NCBI RefSeq assembly: GCF_029948125.1
Contig: NZ_JASAMB010000006.1
Span: 186,001 to 250,000 of the forward strand
Source: Catellatospora sp. KI3
GTDB lineage: Bacteria > Actinomycetota > Actinomycetes > Mycobacteriales > Micromonosporaceae
DNA: 64,000 nt
Direction: 5' to 3'
Numbering within the stretch: the first letter of the stretch is position 1; each line of letters starts with the position of its first letter. This document shows positions 8,293 to 16,500 of this stretch, piece by piece. Position numbers and translations under genes: made by a program. The notes beneath the pieces are model-generated. The model searched no databases, was not told the DNA's origin, and was given only the letters and a program-made list of their open reading frames with translations.

Positions 8293-9342
8293 CTAGGCCG
8301 AGTCGCGCAGCACCAGTTCGGTGGGCAGCACGGTGGGTCCGTCGTCGACCTGCTCGCCGCGTACCGCCCCGAGCAGCCAGCGGGCGGCGACCGTGCCGAT
8401 CTGCTCCACCGGCTGGTGCACCGTCGTCAGCGCGGGCCGGATCTGCTCGGCCAGCGCGTGGTCGTCGAAGCCGACCACGGCCACGTCCTCCGGGATGCGG
8501 CGGCCTGCTTTGCGCAGGTAGCGCACGGCACCGGCGGCCATCACGTCCGAGGCGGCGAAGACCGCGTCCAGATGCGGGCGCTGGTCGAGCAGCCGCTGCA
8601 TGGCGTGCGCGGCCGAGGCCTGGCTCCAGTCGCCGTACGCGACGGGTGCGTCGTAGACGCCGATGGCCTGCATGGCGTCGCGGTAGCCGGCCAGCCGGTC
8701 CGCGCCGACGCCGGTGTCGGGCGGGGCGGCCAGGTGCGCGATCGAGCGGCGGCCCGTCGAGATCAGGTACTCGACGGCGGCGCGGGCCCCGCCCCGGTTG
8801 TCGGCGTCGACGTACGGCACCGGCTGGGGGCGCAGCGGCCGGCCGATCACCGTGACCGGCGTGCCGAGCGTCGCCAGCGTCGCGGCCAGCGGTAGCGGGC
8901 CGTGGTCGGAGACGATCATGATGCCGGAGACGTGGCCGCCCTGGAGGTATCGCCCGACCGTCTCGACCAGCGGGCCGCTGACCGTGGTGACCAGCAGCGG
9001 GATGCCGTGCTGGGCCAGCTCCAGTTCGGCGGCGCCGATGAGGCGGGCGAAGAACGGCTCGCTGAACAGCAGCCGGTGACCGGCGTGGATGACTGCGGCG
9101 AACGCGTTGACCTTGCGCTGGGCCTGGCCCCACGCGGCCCGGTGGCGGCGGTAGCCAAGGCTGCTCGCCGCGTCGCAGACCCGCTGGTACGCCTCGGCGC
9201 TGACCCGGCTGGAGTTGTTCAGCACCCGCGACGCGGTGGCGATGGAGACCCCGGCCGCCCGAGCGACTTCAGCCAGCGTGGGCGGGGTGGCGTTCAGCGA
9301 CTCCAACTCAGAAATGTCGATGGAAGCGCTCCCGTGGGTCAT
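8293..9342 (-). CDS. LacI-family transcriptional regulator
   Basis: A 349-residue regulator. A LacI helix-turn-helix with hinge occupies about residues 21-66 (TLAEVARAAGVSIATASRVLNN, split here at VSRV-like ASRV). A periplasmic-binding-protein-like sugar domain follows, ending GFDDHALAEQIRPALTTVHQP, a hallmark of the family. It is flanked by no sugar genes, so the effector is unknown. A CebR-like half-matching palindrome overlaps codons 3-8, which suggests self-regulation or that translation truly begins later. The helix-turn-helix has an unusually long leader of about 20 residues, which would fit a later start. Confidence 0.93.
   Translation of the reverse strand: MTHGSASIDISELESLNATPPTLAEVARAAGVSIATASRVLNNSSRVSAEAYQRVCDAASSLGYRRHRAAWGQAQRKVNAFAAVIHAGHRLLFSEPFFARLIGAAELELAQHGIPLLVTTVSGPLVETVGRYLQGGHVSGIMIVSDHGPLPLAATLATLGTPVTVIGRPLRPQPVPYVDADNRGGARAAVEYLISTGRRSIAHLAAPPDTGVGADRLAGYRDAMQAIGVYDAPVAYGDWSQASAAHAMQRLLDQRPHLDAVFAASDVMAAGAVRYLRKAGRRIPEDVAVVGFDDHALAEQIRPALTTVHQPVEQIGTVAARWLLGAVRGEQVDDGPTVLPTELVLRDSA
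9321..9334. promoter_or_regulatory. LacI/CebR-type operator candidate inside 5' coding end
   Basis: TGGAAGCGCTCCCG matches the actinobacterial cellulose/cellobiose regulator box TGGGAGCGCTCCCA at 12 of 14 bases, with a perfect GGxAGCGCTxCC core. It lies within codons 3-8 of the annotated regulator. Confidence 0.55.
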
Positions 9343-9438
9343 TCGTGCACCCTAACTCGGAACGGACCCGGACGCGATAGTCGACGATCGCTCGAGCTTG
9401 CGACAAGCGGTGTCGTGGTGGTGTCGAGGCCGGTGGGA

Positions 9439-9474
9439 CTGACGCGAATATGCTGTCAGTGCTATATTGAACGA
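9439..9474 (+). promoter_or_regulatory. Toxin-antitoxin promoter and operator
   Basis: CTGACG (9439-9444), an 18-base gap and TATATT (9463-9468) form a fair sigma-70-type promoter. The start GTG follows only six bases after TATATT, so the message would be leaderless. An inverted repeat AATAT (9447-9451) / ATATT (9464-9468) covers the -10 box and may be the antitoxin's operator. Confidence 0.55.
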
Positions 9475-9871
9475 GTGCTGATCGGCTGGTCGAGCGAGTT
9501 CGACAGGTGGCTGAGCGAGCTCGAACGGCGGGCCGAGGCGGGGTATGGCCGGGCCCGGGAACAACTCGACCTGGTGACGGCGCAACTGGAGTACCTGCAG
9601 GATCTCAAGGAAGCACCGACCGAGGACACGCCGACGCTCAAACGGGTCCGTCAGTCCGGCAGGTTTCCGTATGGCGGCTGTCGCATCCCCGTCGGGACGG
9701 CATGCGATCCGCTTGATCATCTGGTTTCCGCCGGAGGCACCACCGATGATCGTGCTGTTCGGTAATGACAAGGCCCAGATGGGCGACGTCTTCTACAACA
9801 GCGTCGGCAGCCGTGCCGATCAAGTGATCACGGCGTACCTCAGTCTGATTGATGGAGGCGACGATGACTAG
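9475..9871 (+). pseudogene. RelE/HigB-type toxin gene, twice frameshifted
   Basis: Translation from GTG 9475 gives a HigB/Gp49-like start (VLIGWSSEFDRWLSELERR...LKRVRQSGRFP). The family then needs VWRLSHPRRDGM, which lies in a different frame from base 9669, and then AIRLIIWFPPE...VLFGNDKAQMGD, in the third frame from base 9704. Each step is a shift by minus one, so two single bases appear to be missing, at about 9669 and 9702-9704. In the genomic frame the protein stops early or reads nonsense to 9765. The end (GGDDD, stop 9869-9871) overlaps the antitoxin start. Either an inactivated toxin or two sequencing errors; programmed shifting is less likely. Confidence 0.75.
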
Positions 9872-10241
9872 CCAGCCCGACCCTGCCGACTCCACCACTT
9901 TCGTCGGCACTGAAGCGGTGCAGGACCGGATCGCTCGGCTGCGGGGGAGGCGTGGCGCCGCCGAGCGCGTGGACGGGATTCGTGCCGAGATGGCCGAAGC
10001 CGACCGCGTCTACGCCGAGAACCTCGCTGCGGTGCGCAAGGCCGCGGACCTCACGCAGGTCGAGTTGGCCAAAGCCATGGGAGTGGCGCAGTCCGAGATC
10101 AGCCGCATCGAGAGCCGCCCTGACATGCTGCTGTCCACGCTTGCCGGCTACCTGGCGGCGGCTGGCGACCGGCCGCGTGTGGTGGTCACGATCGCAGGGC
10201 ACGACGTCGAGATGGACCTGACCCCGTTGATCAAGAGATGA
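9864..10241 (+). CDS. XRE-family antitoxin (HigA-like)
   Basis: A 125-residue protein with a helix-turn-helix (about residues 58-90: LRKAADLTQVELAKAMGVA-like, ending SEISRIESR) after a helical N-terminus (EMAEADRVYAENLAAVRKAA). This is the usual antitoxin partner of HigB/RelE-type toxins and represses its own operon. ATG 9864 has GGAGG seven bases upstream and lies within the overlap ATGACTAG with the toxin stop, indicating coupled translation. Its frame is intact although the toxin's is not, so it may survive as a lone DNA-binding or anti-addiction protein. Confidence 0.85.
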   Translation: MTSQPDPADSTTFVGTEAVQDRIARLRGRRGAAERVDGIRAEMAEADRVYAENLAAVRKAADLTQVELAKAMGVAQSEISRIESRPDMLLSTLAGYLAAAGDRPRVVVTIAGHDVEMDLTPLIKR

Positions 10242-10347
10242 CCGCACAGGCTGGGTGGGGCGCCGGGCTGCCTTCGCGCTGGGCCTGCGGCGCGTGTCAC
10301 CTTGGCGCCGACGCCCGTTGCTGGGCTCGCTGCCGTGCGGAGATCGA

Positions 10348-10375
10348 AAGCCCCTACCGGGACCGGTAGGGGCTT
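10348..10375 (-). terminator. tRNA-Lys terminator
   Basis: AAGCCCCTACCGG (10348-10360) pairs perfectly with CCGGTAGGGGCTT (10363-10375). It lies 12 bases past the 3' end of the minus-strand tRNA and may also stop antitoxin transcripts arriving from the left. Confidence 0.8.
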
Positions 10376-10387
10376 GACGTGCCGTGA

Positions 10388-10462
10388 TGGTGGGCCGCCA
10401 GGGACTCGAACCCTGAACCTACGGATTAAAAGTCCGCAGCTCTGCCATTGAGCTAGCAGCCC
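10388..10462 (-). tRNA. tRNA-Lys (anticodon TTT)
   Basis: Read on the minus strand it folds as a cloverleaf of 75 bases including an encoded CCA end. The acceptor stem GGGCTGC pairs with GCGGCCC, the anticodon arm reads GCGGA-CTTTTAA-TCCGT, and the T loop GGTTCGAGTCC is canonical. The loop bases 34-36 are TTT, so it reads lysine codons. Confidence 0.96.
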
Positions 10463-10635
10463 GTGCTGATCAGGCTACCGCACGACCCTTTTCGGCCCCA
10501 CCGAGAACCTTCGCCATTTCACTTCGTCAGGTTCTGAGGTGGTGTGGGCTGCGAGTCGCCCCGGGCGCCAGCCCCATCAACCCGCACCGCCGCCCGCTCG
10601 CACCTCGCAGGCAGACCGCATAGTCGTCAACGTCT

Positions 10636-11289
10636 ATGCAAGGATTCGGCCTCATAGAGTTCTCTGAGGTGATCCGGCGTCGGCGCATGGTGCGAAGGTT
10701 CGCCGACCGGCCGCTCGGATCGGAGACGGTCGACCGGATCCTGGCGAGCGCGCTGCGTGCTCCATCTGCTGGATTCGCGCAGGGCTGGGCCTTCCTCGCC
10801 CTCACCGAACCGGAGGATCTCGATCGATTCTGGCCGTTCGTCCCCAACCAGGTCCGGCACACTCCGGATCTGAGGAACGCGCCGCTCGTGGTCATTCCGC
10901 TCGCGCACAAGGCCGCCTACCTCGAGCGTTATGCGGAGCCGGACAAGCGTTGGGAGGACCGGGCGGAGTCGAGATGGCCTGCGCCGTACTGGCACATCGA
11001 TACCGGCATGGCGGCACTGATGATGCTGCTGACTGCTGTGGACGAAGGTCTTGGCGCCTTCTTCTTCTGGATCATGCCGCCCGTGTCGGAGCTTGAGGTC
11101 GACGGTGCGGTGCAGGTTCATCTGGCCGCGCTCCGGGCCGAGTTCGGCATTCCCGACGACTTCACTCCGATTGGCGCGATCGCCGTAGGGCATCGGGCAA
11201 CCGACCTGGAACCCCAGGATCCTCGACTGTCCCACCGTCGCCGCAGCATGGCGGATGTCGTGCATCGAGGTGGCTGGGGCAGGCACTGA
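10636..11289 (+). CDS. Nitroreductase-family flavoprotein
   Basis: A 217-residue FMN enzyme. The N-terminus EVIRRRRMVRRFADRPL holds the family's RR(R/S)xRxF FMN-phosphate site, APSAGFAQGW near residue 47 is the second FMN loop, and the C-terminal half has IGAIAVGHR. It would use NAD(P)H to reduce a nitro, quinone or dehalogenation-type substrate. An inverted repeat GCATAG (10618-10623) / CTATGC (10634-10639) includes the start codon; no ribosome site is visible. Its codons are visibly less G/C-rich at third positions than its neighbours, in line with the toxin-antitoxin pair, so it may have been acquired. Confidence 0.85.
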   Translation: MQGFGLIEFSEVIRRRRMVRRFADRPLGSETVDRILASALRAPSAGFAQGWAFLALTEPEDLDRFWPFVPNQVRHTPDLRNAPLVVIPLAHKAAYLERYAEPDKRWEDRAESRWPAPYWHIDTGMAALMMLLTAVDEGLGAFFFWIMPPVSELEVDGAVQVHLAALRAEFGIPDDFTPIGAIAVGHRATDLEPQDPRLSHRRRSMADVVHRGGWGRH

Positions 11290-11328
11290 GGCGTGGTCGG
11301 CACGCTCCGTACTCGCATTCGCCAGTGG

Positions 11329-11356
11329 GCCGGGGGTGCAGGCTGCACTCCCCGGC
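11329..11356. terminator. Bidirectional terminator hairpin
   Basis: GCCGGGGGTGCA pairs with TGCACTCCCCGGC across a three-base loop with one bulge. It lies between the converging nitroreductase and lyase-like genes, seven bases from the latter's stop. Confidence 0.7.
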
Positions 11357-11362
11357 TCTCGC

Positions 11363-13072
11363 TCAGAGCGTGGTCTCGCCGGATACGCCGAAGAAGTCGT
11401 GCCACTTCGCGCCGCCGGAGAACGATGTGCCGGTGGACAGGCCCACGTAGACGTCGTTGGTGCTGCCCTTGGTGAAGACGATGACGTCGTCGCGGCCGTC
11501 GCCGTTCACGTCACCCAGGTACGGGAACTCCCCCGCCGTGCAGAAGAAGTCGTTCCACTTCACCGTCGTCCCGAGGAACGCGCTCCCGTTGGAGGCGGCG
11601 ACGTACACGTCGGCGTTGGCGTCGCAGGTGAAGGTGACGATGTCGGCCTTCCCGTCGCCGGTCACGTCGCCGATGCGCGGCTGCTCGGCCCCGACCGCGA
11701 ACAGGTCGTGCCAGATCGCGGCGGTCCCGAACGAGCTGCCGGTGGACAGCGCCACCCACACGTCGGCGTTGGCGCCCTGGGTGAAGGTGACGATGTCCGC
11801 CCGGCCGTCGCCGTTCACGTCGCCCAGGCCCGGGTACTCGCCGGCCACCGAGAAGAACTCGTGCCATTTCACCGCGGGGCCGAAGGAGGTGCCGGTGGAC
11901 AGGGCGACCCAGACGTCGGCGTTGCCGTCGTGGCTAAAGCTGACCAGGTCGGCCTTGCCGTCGCCGTTGACGTCGGCGACCGCGGGCACCTGGGCGCCGG
12001 GTGAGAAGGAGTCGTGCCACTTCGCGCCGCCGGAGAACGCGGTGCCGGTGGACAGGCCTACATATACGTCGTCGGTCGTGCCCTTGGCGAAGGTGACGAT
12101 GTCGTCCTTGCCGTCGCCGTTCACATCGCCGGTGGACTGCTGCTCGCCGTCGAGGCCGAAGAAGTCGTTCCACTTCACGCTGGTGCCGGTGAAGGCGGTG
12201 CCTGTCGAGGTCGCGGCGTACACGTCGGCGAGGGTGCCCTTGGTGAAGGTGACGATGTCGCTGCGGCCGTCGCCGTTGACGTCGGTGGCCGAGCCGGCGT
12301 GGTATTCGGCGCCGGTGACCGGCGGCGGCGTGGTGCTGCCAGGGGTGGCGATGACCAGGTTCTTCATGTATCGCGCACCGGCCTGGCTGATCGCGGTGCT
12401 GCGGTAGAGGCCGGTCTTGAGGTAGCTGGTCTGGCCGGAGTACAGCGTCCCGGCGCCCTTGGGGTGCTGGCCGAAGACGGTCTGCGTGCCGTTGTACCAG
12501 GCGTCCATGACCGCGGTGCTCGCGTTGACGGAGAACTTGACCCGCACGGTGATGGTGATGGGCACCCCCGTGACGGCGTTGCCGATGTCGTACGACCAGG
12601 CGCCGTTGTTGCCGTCGAGGGCGTACCTGCCGTGCCCGATCTTGATCTCGATGGGCGGCGAGCCGGTGGAGGCGTTCTTGAACTGCATGACCCCCTGCCA
12701 GTCGCCGGTGCCGGTCGGGAAGCCGGGGGCCAGGTAGTCGGTGAACCGGACGATGTAGGTCTGGCCCTCGGTGATGTTCTGGGCCGCGGTGGGTTGCGAC
12801 TCGTTGCGCTGCTGCCCGCCGGCCAGGTAGAAGCGCGCGGCCCGGCCCTGGCCGTCGGGCGAGTTCTGGATCGTCGGCCGGGCGACGGCGCCCTGCGGCT
12901 GGTCGTTCCACGGGGTGTCCAGCCAGCCGGCCCAGCCGTTGCTGAAGTCGGTCGACCAGATGACGTTCATGCCGGGTTCCGGCTCGGCGGTCGCCGGTGC
13001 TGCCGGCGCGGCGGCGACACCGGCGGCGGCGAGCGCCACGGCGGCCAGTACGCGGCTCAGTGGGGTGCGCAT
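11363..13072 (-). CDS. Secreted polysaccharide-lyase-like protein with six FG-GAP repeats
   Basis: A 569-residue exported protein. A signal peptide ends near residue 29 (APATAEPEP). The N-terminal domain (about 33-245) resembles the jelly-roll lyases of the heparin lyase I type (DFSNGWAGW, GGQQRNESQP, TDYLAPGF, MQFKN, IEIKIGHGRY), suggesting cutting of an acidic polysaccharide; this is by motif memory and not certain. A short Pro/Thr linker leads to six repeats of about 50 residues, each with a calcium-binding DVNGDGR/K-DIV loop (one is DVTGDGK), as in FG-GAP/VCBS propellers used for glycan or surface binding. ATG 13072 has GGAAG upstream. Confidence 0.7.
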   Translation of the reverse strand: MRTPLSRVLAAVALAAAGVAAAPAAPATAEPEPGMNVIWSTDFSNGWAGWLDTPWNDQPQGAVARPTIQNSPDGQGRAARFYLAGGQQRNESQPTAAQNITEGQTYIVRFTDYLAPGFPTGTGDWQGVMQFKNASTGSPPIEIKIGHGRYALDGNNGAWSYDIGNAVTGVPITITVRVKFSVNASTAVMDAWYNGTQTVFGQHPKGAGTLYSGQTSYLKTGLYRSTAISQAGARYMKNLVIATPGSTTPPPVTGAEYHAGSATDVNGDGRSDIVTFTKGTLADVYAATSTGTAFTGTSVKWNDFFGLDGEQQSTGDVNGDGKDDIVTFAKGTTDDVYVGLSTGTAFSGGAKWHDSFSPGAQVPAVADVNGDGKADLVSFSHDGNADVWVALSTGTSFGPAVKWHEFFSVAGEYPGLGDVNGDGRADIVTFTQGANADVWVALSTGSSFGTAAIWHDLFAVGAEQPRIGDVTGDGKADIVTFTCDANADVYVAASNGSAFLGTTVKWNDFFCTAGEFPYLGDVNGDGRDDVIVFTKGSTNDVYVGLSTGTSFSGGAKWHDFFGVSGETTL

Positions 13073-13108
13073 GGAAACTTCCGTCCTCGGAGGTGGCGAA
13101 AAGTTTCC
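13073..13108 (-). promoter_or_regulatory. Inverted repeat against the lyase-like gene start
   Basis: GGAAACTT (13073-13080) and AAGTTTCC (13101-13108) are perfect 8-bp inverted arms, 20 bases apart, immediately upstream of the start codon. As RNA they would form a hairpin holding the ribosome site; as DNA they could be an operator. Confidence 0.4.
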
Positions 13109-13464
13109 TCAGTAAACCAGTCAAGAAAATAAACTTCAATGACGATGATCGCTGTGTATGAGCGGTCACCGGTGGGTGACATTGCGTGGCGGTGGCGGAT
13201 TCTGTCGCCAACCGGACCTCTCGTGTGCGGTGAAACACAGGGTGCGCGGCAACGGGTCCGACCAGGGTGAATACGTGGTGGATCTTCGCGCGGCAGGGGC
13301 TGCTGGCTGCGGTTATGCCCGGTGGATGTCTGGTGTGGTCGGTCCGGATGCCTTTACTCTTCCACTGCGAACATCCGGTTAACGACCTGTTATAGCCCGG
13401 TCGGCTATTGCCAGGAAACGAAGAGGCCATTCCAGACCGGGCGGTCACCTGACAGGGTCTCCGT
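13109..13464. other. Divergent intergenic region with leader hairpins
   Basis: No convincing gene lies in this stretch between the divergent lyase-like and propeller/PKD genes. On the plus strand it holds two perfect inverted repeats: CCGGATG (13344-13350) / CATCCGG (13372-13378), and GCCCGGTC (13395-13402) / GACCGGGC (13435-13442). With the hairpin plus U-run at 13465 they make a three-hairpin leader that I cannot match to any riboswitch class I know. Confidence 0.5.
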
Positions 13465-13490
13465 AGGCTTCCCAGGGGAGCCTGTTTTTT
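13465..13490 (+). terminator. Intrinsic terminator or attenuator in 5' leader
   Basis: AGGCTTCCC-A-GGGGAGCCT forms a stem with one mismatch and is followed at once by TGTTTTTT. A U-run of six is rare in this genome. It stands just 28-40 bases before the start of the long secreted protein gene on the same strand, so it is placed to attenuate that gene rather than end another. Confidence 0.65.
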
Positions 13491-13517
13491 CTGTACTCAA
13501 TCAAGATTCCTAGGGGT

Positions 13518-16500
13518 GTGGGGGTCACTGTGCGCGCGCGCAAGAGCGTGGCATCTGTCGTAGCAGCTTCCTTAGCCGGAGCGCTGCCTGTTCTGGCTGT
13601 GGTCGCGTTCAACGTCGCCACCGCCCCGGCCGCATCCGCGGCCCAGCCCAAGCCTGGGCACACGAAGCTGGTGCCGGACATCCCGCGGACGAACACGCCG
13701 CGGATCACCACCGGCGAGATCACGGACATCGAGTACATCGGCAACCGGGTCTTCATCGCCGGCACCTTCACGTCGATCCGCAACAACACGTCGACGAACA
13801 CGACCAACTACAACCAGGCCTACGTCGCGTCGTACAACATCGACACGGGCCTGGTCGACACCGCCTTCAAGCCGGTCTTCGCCGGCGGCGGCGTGACCGA
13901 GATCGAGGCGTCGCCCGACGGCACGAAGCTGTTCGTGGCCGGCCGCTTCACCACCATCAACGGTGTGTCGAAGAAGAAGGTCGCCTCGATCAGCCCGACC
14001 ACCGGCGCGCCGGTCGCGGGCTTCACCGCCAACGCCAACGGCGCGGGCACCACGCTGGCGGCGACGAACACCACGCTGTACATCGGCGGCCAGTTCACCA
14101 CCATCAACAACGTGGCGAAGGTCGGCCTGGCCGCGGTCAACGCGTCCACCGGCGCCGTGGTGACCGGCTTCTCCAACGACCTCTCCGGCGGTATCGGCGT
14201 CGACGGCGCCCTCACCGTGCAGGCGCTGGTGCTCTCGCACGACGACAGCAAGCTGATGGTCGTGCACACCGGCCGCAAGATCGCGGGCCAGGACCGCTAC
14301 GGCGTCGGCCTGATCGGCACCTCGAACAACCAGCTGCTGCCCTGGCGCACCCGGCTGTGGGAGGACAACCTCCAGTTCGTCGGCGGCATCCAGCGGGCGT
14401 ACGCGGGCGACATCGCCCCCAACGACCAGTACATGGTCGTCACCAGCGGCTCCGGCGGCGACCGTCCCCCGGTCAACGACACGGTGATCGCGTTCCCGAT
14501 CGCGGGCAACGACAACGTGCAGCCGCTGTGGATCTCGCGCTGCTTCGACTCGGTGTACTCGGTCGCGGTCGCGGAGAACGCGGTCTACGTCGGCGGCCAC
14601 TTCTCGTGGAACGAGTCGCAGCTGGCGCCGGACCCGTGGCCGGGTCTGGACAACGTCGGCTACGGCACCGGCCAGGGCCTCGGCGGCTACGGCCTCGGTG
14701 ACGCGGTGGTGCGGCGCGACCACATCGGCGCGCTCGACCCGACCAACGGCAAGGCGCTGGAGTGGAACCCGGGCTCGAACTCGTTCGAGGGCAACAAGGC
14801 CATGCTGGTCACCCCGCGCGGTCTGTTCGCCGGTGGCGACGCGACCACCCAGGGCGGCTACAACGTCGGCCGGGTCGCGTTCTACGACTTCAACACCATC
14901 CCGGCCGCCTCGCCGTACGACACCAAGATCACGTCTCCGGTCGAGGGTTACGTCTTCCCGGCCGGGCAGCAGTTCACGCTGACGGGCACGGCGACCGCGA
15001 CCAGCGGCGTCTCGCGCGTCCAGCTTGAGATCATCGACACCGCCAACAACCGGTACCTGCAGAAGGACCTGGTCACCTGGGGTGCCGCGACCGTGATCAA
15101 CACGAACCTGGCGTCGCCGAACGCGGTCAACACGACCTGGTCGCTGCCGCTGACCGTCGCGGGCAACCACGCGATCAAGGTGCAGGCCAAGGCGTTCGCG
15201 GTCAACGGCAGCAGTGACGCGACCAAGGCGATCAAGAAGTTCGAGACGTTCAGCCTCGACGACCGGACCCCGTCCGCCTCGATCTCCGGCCCGTCCAGCC
15301 CGGTCATGACCACCACGTTCACGGTCACCGGTACGGCGACCGACGACCACGGTGTCAACTCGCTCAGCTATACGCTGCGCGACACCAACACCAACCGGTA
15401 CGTGCAGGACGACGGCTCGGCCGGCGCCACCTACAACTCGTTCCGGATCACGCCGGACGTGGTGGGCGGCACCAACACCACCTGGTCGGTCGAGGTCGAG
15501 GTCCCGTACGAGGGCTCGTGGCAGATGCAGGTCGTGCCGGTGGACACCTCCGGCCAGTCGTCGCTGGACACCAGCGACCGCACCTGGATCGTCAGCACCA
15601 CCGGCATCGCGCCGTCGGTCAACGTCACCGCGCCCGCGGTGATGAACCCGCCGACCGCGACCGCGCCGCTGACCGTGGCGCCCGGCGGCAAGCTGACCTT
15701 CTCCGGTTCGGCCTCCGACGACCAGAACCTGTTCAGCGTCGAGATCCAGCTGCGCAACAGCACCACGCGCGAGAACCTGGCCTCGGACGGCACCTGGAGC
15801 ACCGACGTGCAGGCGGGCTGGTTCCGCGTCACGCCGCTGAACCTCAACGCCACCACCACCAACTGGTCGTGGACCACGCCGTTCAACCTGAAGCAGGGCA
15901 CGTACTCGTTCTCGGTCAAGGCCGTGGACGACGTGGGTCTGGAGACCAGCAGCGGCAACCAGGGCAAGCTCACGATCAACGCGCAGATCCCCGGCGACAC
16001 TCCGCCGAACGGCCTGCTCAACGTGACGGGCAACCAGGTCAGCCAGGTGCTCAACCTGAACATCGCCGGCACCGCGACCGACGACAAGGGCGTGGCGAGC
16101 GTCAAGGTCGCCTTCCGGGAGACCACCAGCAGCCGGTACCTGCAGGCCGACGGCACGCTCAGCGCCGCGTTCGCCACCCGCGACGCGGTCCTGGCCACGC
16201 CGAACGGCACCAGCACCACCTGGACCCTCGGCGTGAACCTGCCCAGCCAGGGCAACTACTCCGTGACCGCGTACGCCTACGACAACGCGGGCCAGCAGGA
16301 CACCAGCACCACCGGCGCGACGGCCACCTACCAGATCTTCCCGGGTGACCTGCCGCCGACCGTGACGGCGAACCTGATGGCGCCGCAGGAGGGTGCGACG
16401 TTCACCGACGCGCGCATCTTCGTCAGCGGCCGGGTCGAGGACGACCAGCAGATCGCGCAGGCCCAGGTGGCGATCGTGGACAGCAACGGCCGGTACATGA

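Noticed and set aside
9669-9704. Programmed minus-one frameshifting in the toxin gene
   Set aside because: Two separate shifts would be needed and no slippery run or downstream structure is evident at either point; mutation or sequencing error is simpler.
10242-10347. Search for an integrase attachment site beside tRNA-Lys
   Set aside because: No second copy of the tRNA 3' end and no integrase gene was found in the window.
13158-13382. 74-codon frame in the lyase/propeller divergent gap
   Set aside because: No ribosome site, no recognisable sequence, and it overlaps the hairpins of the leader.
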